Positions 1 to 8,584 of a stretch of DNA of 64,000 bases are shown here, piece by piece; the stretch's first letter is position 1; every line of letters starts with the position of its first letter. The DNA is taken from IMG/VR virus record IMGVR_UViG_3300011115_000874, positions 1-64,000 of that record. One strand, 5' to 3'. The DNA is from a virus. A model generated the notes under the pieces. The model did no database searches. It saw nothing but the letters and a program-made list of their open reading frames with translations, and had not been told where the DNA came from. A program made the translations under genes and the position numbers.

Positions 1-580
1 TAAATGCAAATCTTACTTCAGCTGGGTTTTTAGAGTCGTATCCTTCTTCACGGGCAATATGATAAGCAGTATAAGGTATAACATTATATACACCAAATTT
101 TTCCGCTATTTCTAATTTTAAGAAAAAATCACCATACTTACACATTTGACGAATCCAAGACCATAAGTTAAACTCAATGTTCAACACATCATAGAATAAG
201 TTGTATAGTATTTTTTGTATGTCTTCGTCGCTACTCTTAATTTGAAGTACTTCACCCATATCATTCTTGAGAGTACATTCGTCTGCGATTATATCCAAAG
301 CAGACGCGATAATAGCGTCAGTATCCATAGCATCATAATCAGAATAGATTTGGGTGCGTAAATATCTCCAGTTAAGATTTAATTGAGCACCATAAAGTGA
401 TGTACTATTGTTAGAGTAAATACGACTATAACGGTCTATTAATGAGTTAGTTTGATATTCCCCAGTAGATTGAATACTGTTAACATCCATTACTTTAAGT
501 TCGTTACCTCCAGCATTTCTGATAATAACATCAGTAGAGAATAATCGTCTTAGTCGTGTAAATACACTTGTATCTGCCAT
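1..580 (-). CDS. Portal vertex protein (T4 gp20-like), N-terminal part
   Basis: This is the start of a head portal protein, the dodecameric ring through which DNA enters and leaves the capsid and on which terminase docks. The first 193 codons are visible and the gene runs off the left edge. The start MADTSVFTRLRRLFSTDV, followed by an I-I-R-N-x-G-G segment, a D-x-D-A-I-I-A-S-A-L-D-I-I-A-D-E helix and a W-x-W-I-R-Q-M-C-K-Y-G-D-F-F segment, is the pattern I know from gp20-type portals. It lies directly downstream of terminase, the usual partner. A TATAAATAT-type late motif sits just before the start. The family call is from memory of conserved segments, not a search. Confidence 0.82.
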   Translation of the reverse strand, partial: MADTSVFTRLRRLFSTDVIIRNAGGNELKVMDVNSIQSTGEYQTNSLIDRYSRIYSNNSTSLYGAQLNLNWRYLRTQIYSDYDAMDTDAIIASALDIIADECTLKNDMGEVLQIKSSDEDIQKILYNLFYDVLNIEFNLWSWIRQMCKYGDFFLKLEIAEKFGVYNVIPYTAYHIAREEGYDSKNPAEVRFAF

Positions 581-598
581 TTTATATTAAATTATGTA

Positions 599-607
599 TA
601 TAAATAT
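599..607 (-). promoter_or_regulatory. Late-type AT motif before portal gene
   Basis: Plus-strand TATAAATAT (ATATTTATA on the coding strand) lies 18 bases before the portal start. The same motif precedes many virion genes in this window, so it may be the late promoter core. Confidence 0.5.
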
Positions 608-2178
608 TATAATAACCAGCTAATGTCCTCAGGCCCATTTCCAAAATCCATATTATATGGGTTGCTATTGAATTTATTTCCATAGATACCTTGTTGAGCT
701 GATTTAACTACAGTAATATTATTAAGCATTGCTCGAGTTAAATCCATTCCTTGTGTTTTAAATTTAAGAGCTGTGTCTCTTATATACATTGCTGTTCCAA
801 AACTTATAACTAAATCGTCATTATATCCTGATTGTGCTTCTGGTCGTCCATTTCTCCAAATAAACACTTTCATTTCTTCTAACAATCGTTTAGATTGTAT
901 AATAACACTTTTATCCCCAATATACTCTCTAAATTTACTAATCACAAGTGGTCTTGTTTTTAAAGACATTGTAAATCCAGGTGTCATTTTTGATGGGTCA
1001 TCAAATTTGTCTAAATAAGAATCAGCATTTGTTGTATCACTTTTTGGAGAATGATATAAATTTCTATATCCTCTTTCTTGAACTGCCTCAATTGTTGACC
1101 ATCCTATATTAGCATTTTCAATAACTAATAACGCTTCATTATATTCTGTAGCTATTGCTACTAGTAAATAGCCAAATTCTCTAGGTGATAATTGTCCTTT
1201 ATATTCACCTACTTGAGTATTTGTCTCAACATCTATAATATGAAATGCAGAAAAATCTTTACCATCTCCTCGAGCAACGTCAGCTACAACTATATAGCTG
1301 CGACTATAATCTGCTGGTTCCCATATCCATAAGTTATGATCGACTCCGCGCCTTTCCAAGGGATCCTTAATATATGTTTGAGCAATAAAGTCTATATACT
1401 CAGGATAGAATACTACATCACCAGATGTACTAAAATCACAGTCACATTCTTGTGCTGCCATTCTAGGATCACCTAATAATTCGTCTTGTCGTTTCCTCCA
1501 AGCCTCATCTCGCTCAGGATGAACATACCATGGTAATTTAATAGGTAAAAATTGGTTTTCACCTGCTTCTGCTTTAACCCATGTCTGATGGAACCAGTTA
1601 CCAGTACCATATGGGGTAGACAATACAATTGCTCCTCCTCCAGTGGCTAAGGTTTGTTGAGCGGATGCCCATATCTCACCAATACCATCAATGAATGCAG
1701 CCTCATCTATAATCAACAAAGAAACAGCTTCGGATCGACCTGCGTCACCAGCTGCTGATACTGCTTTGACTTGGGAGCCATTACTTAGTCGTAATGTTAG
1801 TTTATTATTTTCCTCTGCTGTTATTTTTAACCAAGAAGGTAGATTTTCAAACATGAACTTAACTTTCGTCACCATGTTTTTGGCTGTTTCTTGTTTAGTT
1901 GCTATACATAAGACATTTTTGTCTTGTTGAAATAGCATTAACCACAAGGAGTAACCTGCTACTAGAGTAGATATACCTAACTGTCTTGATTTAAGTATTA
2001 TATCATATGGATTGTCTTTCCATAAATTAAGTACTTTATCTTGGAAGGGATATAGGTTAAACATGATCCTACCACGTTGTGGATGTTGGATATAGCAGTA
2101 TTTACGCATAAAGTGCGCCGGATTAGAGGCGCACTTCAGGTATTCTTCACGAATTATTTGTTTTATATCTTGACTCAT
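607..2178 (-). CDS. terL: Terminase large subunit (gp17-like)
   Basis: This 523-aa protein is the DNA-packaging motor and headful nuclease. The N-terminal ATPase domain has a variant Walker A around residues 63-71 (K-S-R-Q-L-G-I-S-T, the SRQxGKT-type loop of large terminases with the lysine moved) and Walker B L-L-I-I-D-E-A at about 154-160. A coupling motif (S-T-P-Y-G) follows. The C-terminal RNase H-like nuclease begins near residue 297 with V-V-A-D-V-A-R-G-D-G-K-D, which supplies the first catalytic aspartate. The length is slightly short of T4 gp17 but normal for relatives. It lies between a leader-bearing acidic protein and the portal gene, in the packaging cluster. Confidence 0.93.
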   Translation of the reverse strand: MSQDIKQIIREEYLKCASNPAHFMRKYCYIQHPQRGRIMFNLYPFQDKVLNLWKDNPYDIILKSRQLGISTLVAGYSLWLMLFQQDKNVLCIATKQETAKNMVTKVKFMFENLPSWLKITAEENNKLTLRLSNGSQVKAVSAAGDAGRSEAVSLLIIDEAAFIDGIGEIWASAQQTLATGGGAIVLSTPYGTGNWFHQTWVKAEAGENQFLPIKLPWYVHPERDEAWRKRQDELLGDPRMAAQECDCDFSTSGDVVFYPEYIDFIAQTYIKDPLERRGVDHNLWIWEPADYSRSYIVVADVARGDGKDFSAFHIIDVETNTQVGEYKGQLSPREFGYLLVAIATEYNEALLVIENANIGWSTIEAVQERGYRNLYHSPKSDTTNADSYLDKFDDPSKMTPGFTMSLKTRPLVISKFREYIGDKSVIIQSKRLLEEMKVFIWRNGRPEAQSGYNDDLVISFGTAMYIRDTALKFKTQGMDLTRAMLNNITVVKSAQQGIYGNKFNSNPYNMDFGNGPEDISWLL

Positions 2179-2202
2179 AAGTAACCCTTATTAAGGGAGG
2201 TA

Positions 2203-2718
2203 TTATCTGATAATGTCAGATATTAAAGCTTTAAGATCTTTACCTCCATCTTTAAACAACTTTTTAATTTCAGGTTTCTTAATAAGTTGTCTAACAATTT
2301 CGATATTATCTTTTGTTGGGTTAGCTAATTTTTTCTTAATACCAGCTTCTAATTTATCTAATCTTTCTTGATCAGCAGGTGGTAATTTTTTAGCTAATTT
2401 AGTTGAACTAAACTCTTTATCTAATTTCTTTAATTCAGATTTTGATGGTTCAGTGTTAGCTATTTTAGCATCTTTCTTATCATCTTCATCTTCCTTACCA
2501 TAAGTATCTTCTACTTCATCATCTTCATCTTTAGCTTCAACAAATGTTACTGGGTCAGTAGTTGTTCCTAATTTAGGATTTTTTGTTGTATTTCTAGCTA
2601 ACGTAATTGCAGTTCGTTGTTGGTCTGGGGTTAAAACTCCAGGTGCGTCTATAGTTGCCTCGTCTAAAATTTCAAAGATGTTTTCTTCAATGTATTTTTT
2701 TAATTCAGATGATTTCAT
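2203..2718 (-). CDS. Acidic leader-bearing protein, possible head/core protein
   Basis: I do not recognise a family for this 171-aa protein. It begins with a lysine-rich amphipathic helix ending in I-L-D-E-A around residue 20, an (L/I)-x-E site like those cut by T4 gp21 prohead protease. A very acidic D/E/K-rich linker (about 60-90) and a helical C-terminus rich in lysine follow. The position just upstream of terminase and portal, the charge pattern and the leader suggest a head-internal or core protein. That is inference. A late-type motif overlaps the upstream gene's stop codon. Confidence 0.55.
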   Translation of the reverse strand: MKSSELKKYIEENIFEILDEATIDAPGVLTPDQQRTAITLARNTTKNPKLGTTTDPVTFVEAKDEDDEVEDTYGKEDEDDKKDAKIANTEPSKSELKKLDKEFSSTKLAKKLPPADQERLDKLEAGIKKKLANPTKDNIEIVRQLIKKPEIKKLFKDGGKDLKALISDIIR

Positions 2719-2734
2719 TATGTTTGGTTTTATG

Positions 2735-2743
2735 TATAAATAT
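2735..2743 (-). promoter_or_regulatory. Late-type AT motif
   Basis: Plus-strand TATAAATAT lies 16 bases before the start of the acidic leader-bearing gene and touches the stop codon of the upstream kinase gene. Confidence 0.5.
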
Positions 2744-3273
2744 CAAAAACCTAGACAAGATTTAACTTGTTTTATTCTTTCCTCAGTAGTACCCGATATA
2801 AATGCTAAACTTTTAATTTTATTTAAATTTTCACTTATAGTACCCTTAATAGTTATGTCAATTAACTTACGATAGTTAGCATCAGTTGTTCTGACTCCAT
2901 TATCTTCTATATCAACTCCAACAGGTGATACATAGAATATATAATCATATTCCCAAATTAATGGAGCGGCATAATCAGTGAATGCTATTTTATCATGAAT
3001 ATTAATTGACTCAGCACATTTAGCAAATGATATTACATCAATAATTGTTCTGTCAGTAATAACATTATCTCGCATTAACTCAGAACAACGTTCAGCTAAG
3101 AATATTGTTTGTCCTTTTAATGTACTATCCGTATTTAATGGAATACCTAAATCACGTAAATACTTACTACGTTCAGTAGCAAAATAATAATCTTTAAATT
3201 CAGGTAATTCCTTTAATGCATTTACTAGTGTAGACTTACCTACACTCATTGTTCCACAAAATCCTATTTTCAT
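2743..3273 (-). CDS. P-loop kinase, NadR/AAA-28-like
   Basis: This 176-aa protein is a small nucleotide-binding kinase. Walker A is G-T-M-S-V-G-K-S-T at residues 7-15. A region F-A-T-E-R-S-K-Y-L-R and a V-I-T-D-R-T-I-I-D strand follow, typical of the NadR-type/AAA_28 kinases common in T4-like phages. Family members phosphorylate small molecules such as nicotinamide riboside, but the substrate cannot be read here. The gene is packed against the 85-aa gene upstream (3 bases) and probably shares its transcript. It lacks the N-terminal leader seen in the other kinase at 25.2 kb. Confidence 0.72.
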   Translation of the reverse strand: MKIGFCGTMSVGKSTLVNALKELPEFKDYYFATERSKYLRDLGIPLNTDSTLKGQTIFLAERCSELMRDNVITDRTIIDVISFAKCAESINIHDKIAFTDYAAPLIWEYDYIFYVSPVGVDIEDNGVRTTDANYRKLIDITIKGTISENLNKIKSLAFISGTTEERIKQVKSCLGF

Positions 3274-3276
3274 ATC

Positions 3277-3534
3277 TTATGATCTAGTTCCTTTTCCTAT
3301 ACTACTTTTAAACCATGGCAAGCCAACACCATCTTTTCTAGCTTTTTTATGACTATCTTTAGTGTGTTGAACACCATTAATATAATACTCTTCTTTACCT
3401 TCAGATGTAATCAATGCTGGTCCTTCCCAGTTATGTAATTTACCATCTTTAATATGACGTACTGTACCATCAGGTGATGTATACTTCTTTGTTTTTAATG
3501 TTTCGTCTATGACTAATGGTTTTACTTCTTTCAT
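3277..3534 (-). CDS. Small MORN-like phage protein
   Basis: This 85-aa protein has two short beta-hairpin repeats of the form Y-x-S-P-D-G-T-V-R-H and E-E-Y-Y-I-N-G-V-Q-H, reminiscent of MORN-type repeats in small phage proteins. The C-terminus is basic. No function can be assigned. It has its own early-type promoter and leads into the kinase gene. Confidence 0.6.
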   Translation of the reverse strand: MKEVKPLVIDETLKTKKYTSPDGTVRHIKDGKLHNWEGPALITSEGKEEYYINGVQHTKDSHKKARKDGVGLPWFKSSIGKGTRS

Positions 3535-3552
3535 GTTGTTTGTTTATTTATT

Positions 3553-3584
3553 AAATATAACATCATTACTCCCAGTAGCCAAAC
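3553..3584 (-). promoter_or_regulatory. Early Bacteroidota-type promoter
   Basis: On the minus strand GTTTGGC (-33) and TTATATTTA (-7) are separated by the standard spacing. It drives the 85-aa gene and probably the kinase after it. Confidence 0.75.
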
Positions 3585-3589
3585 AAGTG

Positions 3590-3829
3590 TTATATGTTTT
3601 CTAGGTAATCTAAAAAGTCTTCAAATACTTCACGTTGTTCATGTTCTGACTTTGTTATAGCTTCACGTAATAATGTTGGGACATCTTGGCTAGACTCAAC
3701 TAACAATAACTTAAATGTATTTAATGTTGATTCAGCTATCATTAAATCAGCTTGATTATCACCATAATCTTCTAAGTCGTTTAAATACAATTGAATGTAC
3801 TCGTTTAATTTATTTTTGGAGGGCTTCAT
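3590..3829 (-). CDS. Hypothetical protein, 79 aa
   Basis: This small, acidic, largely helical protein is not recognised. Its start codon lies inside the 3' end of the gene that ends at 3810 (20-base overlap), which supports translational coupling. The reading frame is intact and closely packed. Confidence 0.55.
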   Translation of the reverse strand: MKPSKNKLNEYIQLYLNDLEDYGDNQADLMIAESTLNTFKLLLVESSQDVPTLLREAITKSEHEQREVFEDFLDYLENI

Positions 3830-4292
3830 ATATAAGATTTTTTAAACGTTTAAATGCTTCAGTTAATTTTTGTACTTGTGAATTTAACCACTTTAAACGC
3901 TCTCCGAAACGTTTTCCTTTCATAGGATTTTCTATATTACTATCTGGGATGTATTGGTCAAATGGTTTCATGTATTCACTTCCTGTTAAGAATACAAATT
4001 GATCTTTTTCAGGGTTAATACCTGCTGATCTCATTTGTTTAATTGTTTCTTCACCCCATTTATCTTTTTCATCTTTAGGCATTTCCTTAAGAGTTTTATC
4101 ATATGGTTCTAATGTTTTAGTTAAAGGAACTAGATGATGTTTAGCAGATAAAATGAACATCTTATCTGGTTTGAGGGACTTACCATATTCTAATGTCTTT
4201 TGGAACATTGGAGAAGCAGAATACAGCTCCTGTGCTGGAGCTGCGTGTTTAGTCTTTGATTTGGTACAACTTAAAAGTACTACTTTAGCCAT
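3810..4292 (-). CDS. DUF6884-like protein
   Basis: This 160-aa protein starts V-V-L-L-S-C-T-K-S-K and continues with A-P-A-x-E-L-Y-S-A-S-P-M-F, L-K-P-D-K-M-F-I-L-S-A-K-H-H-L and E-P-Y-D-K-T-L. I associate this set of conserved segments with DUF6884 proteins of phages and bacteria. The cysteine in the first strand and the L-S-A-K segment look like an active-site or ligand pocket, but no reaction is established to my knowledge. A late-type motif lies upstream. Confidence 0.65.
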   Translation of the reverse strand: MAKVVLLSCTKSKTKHAAPAQELYSASPMFQKTLEYGKSLKPDKMFILSAKHHLVPLTKTLEPYDKTLKEMPKDEKDKWGEETIKQMRSAGINPEKDQFVFLTGSEYMKPFDQYIPDSNIENPMKGKRFGERLKWLNSQVQKLTEAFKRLKNLIYEALQK

Positions 4293-4306
4293 TAATATTG
4301 TTTATA

Positions 4307-4315
4307 TATAAATAT
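4307..4315 (-). promoter_or_regulatory. Late-type AT motif
   Basis: Plus-strand TATAAATAT lies 14 bases before the DUF6884-like gene. Confidence 0.45.
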
Positions 4316-5415
4316 TAAACAAGTACTATCTCTTTAATTACTTCTTTTTTAGCCATATAATTTAAATGATAAACTAAACAAGGTAGTTGTTGTGAGAGTA
4401 ACTCAGGACATACTTTAGTGAAGTGATTTAATAATGCTTCAAATGGTATATAAGAATTTCTACCAAAATAAAGACCATATTTTTTAGCCTGTATTGCTTT
4501 TTTAACTAAATTATAGTTTTTATTAGCACTAACTTTATGTAAGTCACCAAACATATTATATAAAGCTATAATATAGGCTTTTGATGCTTCAAACTCACAG
4601 TTAGCTATAATTTCTTTCGCTACCTCCCAGTTTTCTATATCAGTACTTCTTAACATTCCATATAAGTTTTGAAATATTTCAAAGTCAATAATTAATCCTT
4701 TATTAATATCCTCATTTACACTTGAGTCAAATACAACTTTTAAGTTATGTTTTTTAATATTGTCTAATAAATTAATATAAAATCCAAGTCCATCAAATGC
4801 TTTTTTAGAACCATGTGATCCTTCTAATATAATTCCTCTAACTATTGTAGATTTGTTTATGACATTTTTAAAATAAGGAATGTGAGTACATATACTATTA
4901 TACTCATCTATTGATACACAATAATGAGTAATTTTTTTCTTTCCTTTTTCAGTAATTGAATTCCAACGATTATTATGAGGATTAATATACTTTTTAAATC
5001 CACTATCTTTAGTTATAATATCTACTGGGAATATTAAATAGTCAGTTGTATAATTAATTTCATGATTTTTTGTATTCACATTCCATATTGAAATATTAAA
5101 ATAATGTCTTTCAATAAAATCTTTATTAAGTACTAATGTATCTAACTTATCAAGCTTACGAGCAGTAGTAATTTTTAGTTTATTTTCTTGAATGTAATTC
5201 TTTAATTTATAAGCTGGTAATTCAGATAATGGGGTAATATATGTTGTACTATTGTCTGTTAGTTTATTATCTTTTGATTCATCAAATAATTTTTTTATTC
5301 TAAGTTGATAGTCTTCAGGTATAATTCCTCCAACCATATTATAACTTGTATTAAACATTCTATTTCCTCTACCATCATGGCTGAGTGTTAAGCGGAATAT
5401 TGTTGCGTCTTTCAT
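4315..5415 (-). CDS. Unknown protein in AAA+/VWA cluster
   Basis: I do not recognise this 366-aa protein. It is mixed alpha/beta, has no signal peptide or membrane segment, and shows no nucleotide-binding motif. Its start lies 2 bases downstream of the stop of the MoxR-type ATPase gene, so the two are co-transcribed and probably translationally coupled. By context it may be a substrate, adaptor or third component of the ATPase/VWA pair. The central region contains a G-S-H-G-S-K-K segment, which is not a proper Walker A. Confidence 0.6.
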   Translation of the reverse strand: MKDATIFRLTLSHDGRGNRMFNTSYNMVGGIIPEDYQLRIKKLFDESKDNKLTDNSTTYITPLSELPAYKLKNYIQENKLKITTARKLDKLDTLVLNKDFIERHYFNISIWNVNTKNHEINYTTDYLIFPVDIITKDSGFKKYINPHNNRWNSITEKGKKKITHYCVSIDEYNSICTHIPYFKNVINKSTIVRGIILEGSHGSKKAFDGLGFYINLLDNIKKHNLKVVFDSSVNEDINKGLIIDFEIFQNLYGMLRSTDIENWEVAKEIIANCEFEASKAYIIALYNMFGDLHKVSANKNYNLVKKAIQAKKYGLYFGRNSYIPFEALLNHFTKVCPELLSQQLPCLVYHLNYMAKKEVIKEIVLV

Positions 5416-5417
5416 AA

Positions 5418-6611
5418 TTACTTAGTTAAGAATTTAATTAAAGTTTTATTTAACATTAATGACTTGTAAGCTGATGTGTTATTGTTATAAATGTTTTTAA
5501 CCATTTTGTATTTTAAGTCAACAGCAAATACATCTTCATTCATTAAAAATGCTAAACGATCAATATATGCTTTTTCAACTTTATTATTTTTAGCATAAAA
5601 TGAGCTAAAGTTAGTAATACGAGTTGTTAAAATTGATGCTAAATCTGCTCTATATTTATCGTCCTTACCAATAACACCTTTTAAAGTATTCAAAACATAC
5701 TCTTCACTTTCATGAGTCATAATAGTTTCTGGTGATATAATCTTATCTAGTTTATTGTTAATAAACATTGTGAACATAGTTGTAAATTCAGGTCCAACAC
5801 TACCTTCACCTACCATTTGAATCAAACCTAATTCATTATCAAACGAATTTATTGATGAAATTGAATTAAAGAATGTTGTAATACTTCTTGAGTTAGTATT
5901 TGTTGATACTAATTCTGGGTGTTTTAGTAAGAAGTTAATACATCTATTATCTATTGTAGCATCTTCAGCCCACTCACTCCAACAATTAATATCAAATTTT
6001 AAATTAACTGAGATGAATCGTGTTTTTTGAGCGCTATCTATACTATTAACTAAATAATCTCCGTTATCAGGATTACTTGTTAATATAATATGCCAGTCTT
6101 TAGGTAACTCCCAGCTAATATATTGCTGTCTATCAATTAACTCCATAACAGCTTGAATGAACCTCACATCAGCACGATTCCAGTCATCTAATAATAAAAT
6201 ACCTCCATTAGTTTTACCACTAATCCATTCAGGTGGACAGTAACTCATACGATTTAGACCTGTAAATTTGTATCCTTGTTTAGTATACTCTTCTACTGCG
6301 TGTTCATCAATCCATAAACAGTCATTATCAGTTTTACATACTTCAAATTGACGAATTGGAAAACCTACTAAGTCACCTAGTTCCTCAATTTGAGCTAAAT
6401 TCAGCTTAACAAAGTTTAAATTTGTTTCTTTAGCTAACTGTAAGATAGTTGATGTTTTACCAATACCTGAGTCACCAACTACTTCAACGGCTACTGGTGG
6501 TTTGCCTTGTGCTTGTAAATAACGATTGTTATTTATGATGTGTTTTAAGAATTGTTTAGCCTCTTTAATGTTTAGAGACACTTCAGCGTGTTTTGTTTTT
6601 TGTTTTGCCAT
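5418..6611 (-). CDS. MoxR-type AAA+ ATPase
   Basis: This 397-aa AAA+ ATPase has Walker A G-D-S-G-I-G-K-T-S at about 46-54 and Walker B G-G-I-L-L-L-D-D-W-N at about 137-145. An R-x-I-Q-A-V-M-E-L-I-D-R-Q helix and a sensor-1 stretch I-I-L-T-S-N-P follow. MoxR ATPases act with VWA-domain partners to remodel or activate protein complexes. The gene just upstream (6650-7849) encodes such a partner. It has its own early-type promoter inside the 3' end of that gene and the leader AAATAAATAAAGGTTATG shared with four other genes here. Confidence 0.85.
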   Translation of the reverse strand: MAKQKTKHAEVSLNIKEAKQFLKHIINNNRYLQAQGKPPVAVEVVGDSGIGKTSTILQLAKETNLNFVKLNLAQIEELGDLVGFPIRQFEVCKTDNDCLWIDEHAVEEYTKQGYKFTGLNRMSYCPPEWISGKTNGGILLLDDWNRADVRFIQAVMELIDRQQYISWELPKDWHIILTSNPDNGDYLVNSIDSAQKTRFISVNLKFDINCWSEWAEDATIDNRCINFLLKHPELVSTNTNSRSITTFFNSISSINSFDNELGLIQMVGEGSVGPEFTTMFTMFINNKLDKIISPETIMTHESEEYVLNTLKGVIGKDDKYRADLASILTTRITNFSSFYAKNNKVEKAYIDRLAFLMNEDVFAVDLKYKMVKNIYNNNTSAYKSLMLNKTLIKFLTK

Positions 6612-6630
6612 AACCTTTATTTATTTGTTT

Positions 6631-6663
6631 TTAATATAATATTTGTATTTTAAGAAGCCAAAC
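6631..6663 (-). promoter_or_regulatory. Early promoter inside the end of the VWA gene
   Basis: Minus-strand GTTTGGC and TTATATTAA at standard spacing. The -33 box lies within the last codons of the VWA gene, so the ATPase can be transcribed separately from its partner. Confidence 0.7.
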
Positions 6664-7849
6664 TTATCTTGATTGTGTGGCCCCATCCGTTTTCTTTTAC
6701 TGTTTCTATACTATCACCATTTGAACAGATAACCATCATCATTGGTTTAAACGTCTTAACTTCATTTTCACCTATATAGCCATCAGTTAATATGATTAGG
6801 CTATTAAACTCCCTATGCTCATTAAAATATTCAATGAACGGGTTCATATTAGTACCACCTCTACCTGTTATTTTATCAGGTATGTTACCTTTATATTCAT
6901 ATACATTATGAATGTCAGCATCTCCCTCAGCTATAGTAATTGATACACCAGTTTTATGCATATGATTGATTTCATTAAAGAACTCAATTAAATCTTTTTC
7001 GCCTACTGAGCCGGATGTGTCAACTCCTACTAATATTTTCTTTTTAGTTTTGATTTTTAATGCTGGGTTTTCTTGGAAACGTTTATTTAGTTTACGTCTT
7101 GTTTTTTTAGTGTATGTTTTATTAGAAGTACCCATAAATCGTCTAAAATATGTTCTCCAATCATATGAAGCTTCTGTTTCCTCAAACATCCCATCAATCC
7201 AACTCTGTAATTCTGAAGGTACAAATCCTCTACCTTGGCTTTGTGAATTAACAATGTCTTTAATTTGATGTTCAATTTGTGCTTTAGCTAATTTAGCGTC
7301 AGCTTCACTCATTCCATCAAATTCTTTCCATGTTGGGTGTAAACCTCCACCACATTCTTCATTCCCACATAAACCATCCATTAATTTTTGCAATGATGGA
7401 CTTGTACCTGCGTCTAAAGCTTGTTGTAATAAACCATAATACACCTTGGTACCAGCTTTCTCAGGTAAATTTAATTCTGGGAATGAAGTTAATAATATAA
7501 TGTCGTCAGATGGGTAATACTCTGGTGTTAGGTATTGGTTAATCTCCAAATCGGCAGCTATATTATGTAATTCTTGATTTGGGAAGCCTTCTCTATCTTC
7601 TAAGTGGTTAAAACATATGTGAAGTAGTTCATGTTTCAATAAACCTATCTTCTTTTTGTCATTATCTAATGAGTTCCAAAATTCCTCATTAACAGCTAAT
7701 TGATAATTAATGTTTTGTTTGCAAACCCCTGCAGTAGGTAAATCCTTTCTTACAACTTTATTAAGAGTTGATAGGAATATACCATAGAATGGTTCACTAA
7801 ACATTAATTGCTTGCCTATTCTTGATAGGTCTTCATGTAAATTTTGCAT
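6650..7849 (-). CDS. Metallopeptidase-like / VWA protein (DUF2201 type)
   Basis: This 399-aa protein has two parts. The N-terminal part has an H-E-L-L-H motif at about 73-77 in a helix L-L-K-H-E-L-L-H-I-C-F-N-H, as in the DUF2201 putative metallopeptidase domain. The C-terminal part is a VWA-like domain with a MIDAS-type D-T-S-G-S-V near residue 277 and the strand S-L-I-I-L-T-D-G-Y. In bacteria such proteins are encoded beside MoxR ATPases, as here. The cellular target is unknown. It has its own promoter with an overlapping terminator-like hairpin. Confidence 0.82.
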   Translation of the reverse strand: MQNLHEDLSRIGKQLMFSEPFYGIFLSTLNKVVRKDLPTAGVCKQNINYQLAVNEEFWNSLDNDKKKIGLLKHELLHICFNHLEDREGFPNQELHNIAADLEINQYLTPEYYPSDDIILLTSFPELNLPEKAGTKVYYGLLQQALDAGTSPSLQKLMDGLCGNEECGGGLHPTWKEFDGMSEADAKLAKAQIEHQIKDIVNSQSQGRGFVPSELQSWIDGMFEETEASYDWRTYFRRFMGTSNKTYTKKTRRKLNKRFQENPALKIKTKKKILVGVDTSGSVGEKDLIEFFNEINHMHKTGVSITIAEGDADIHNVYEYKGNIPDKITGRGGTNMNPFIEYFNEHREFNSLIILTDGYIGENEVKTFKPMMMVICSNGDSIETVKENGWGHTIKISLAS

Positions 7850-7868
7850 AAGTATTTATAATTATAGC

Positions 7869-7901
7869 TAAATATAACAAAAGGGTTCAGCAAAGCCAAA
7901 C
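7869..7901 (-). promoter_or_regulatory. Early promoter fused to hairpin
   Basis: Minus-strand GTTTGGC and TTATATTTAGC drive the VWA gene. The -33 box lies within an inverted repeat AAGGGTTTGG / AACCCTT that is followed by TTTT, so it can also act as a terminator for upstream transcription. Confidence 0.7.
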
Positions 7902-7930
7902 CCTTCATGTCAAACGTTATGTATAGTTGG

Positions 7931-8539
7931 TTATATATATTTCCATTTATAACCATAAGCCGTTTTTTGCCTACCAGCAGCACAATCTGCTATGCTATTT
8001 CCACTTTTATTTAAGGCTTTTCCAGCTTCAGCAGCACTATTATATTGATTTATTAAATTATCATTAATATCATATTGGTATATAACTTTTTTATTAGGAT
8101 TAGGATAATTTTTAGGTATTCCTCTAAGAGCATCTCCTATTTTATCAGCCCAGAATATGGTTCGACCCTTATTAGCTTTACTTATTTTATCACACCATTC
8201 TTGTGTTTTAGGTCTTTTAGTGCCCATTTGTCCTTTACTTTGCCTAGCCTTTACTTCATCAGTATAAGACCATTTGGTTCCTCCAGAGGAATATAATGTT
8301 TGGTTAACTAATTCTATCCCAAGGAGTCTATAGTTGTTTATTAGTTCGTGTTCATATTTTATAGCTTGGTCTTCATTTTCAAAGTATTTAATAATTTCAA
8401 CTTTAAATCCTACTTTGTTAACTATTTTATTCCATCCTTTATTATTTCTCTTAGTACGAAAAGCCCTATCTTTACATCCTTTTCCTATATAAAATGGAAT
8501 ATTATTATCTAATCTTAAATGTTGGTATACGTAAAACAT
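7931..8539 (-). CDS. GIY-YIG homing endonuclease with NUMOD-type end
   Basis: This 202-aa protein has an N-terminal GIY-YIG nuclease domain: F-Y-V-Y-Q-H stands for the GIY strand and P-F-Y-I-G-K-G-C-K-D-R-A for the YIG strand, with the conserved arginine. The family glutamate is probably in Y-E-H-E-L-I. The basic middle holds helix-turn repeats (K-I-S-K-A-N-K-G-R) and the C-terminus I-A-D-C-A-A-G-R-Q-K-T-A-Y-G-Y-K-W resembles NUMOD1 DNA-binding motifs. It is a free-standing selfish endonuclease of the T4 Seg type, inserted between the FAD dehydrogenase and VWA genes. A late-type motif precedes it. Confidence 0.88.
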   Translation of the reverse strand: MFYVYQHLRLDNNIPFYIGKGCKDRAFRTKRNNKGWNKIVNKVGFKVEIIKYFENEDQAIKYEHELINNYRLLGIELVNQTLYSSGGTKWSYTDEVKARQSKGQMGTKRPKTQEWCDKISKANKGRTIFWADKIGDALRGIPKNYPNPNKKVIYQYDINDNLINQYNSAAEAGKALNKSGNSIADCAAGRQKTAYGYKWKYI

Positions 8540-8558
8540 AATGTATTTGATTATCGGA

Positions 8559-8567
8559 TATAAATAT
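8559..8567 (-). promoter_or_regulatory. Late-type AT motif
   Basis: Plus-strand TATAAATAT lies 19 bases before the GIY-YIG gene. Late expression is typical of phage homing endonucleases. Confidence 0.45.
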
Positions 8568-8584
8568 TACCCGAAATTAAATAC

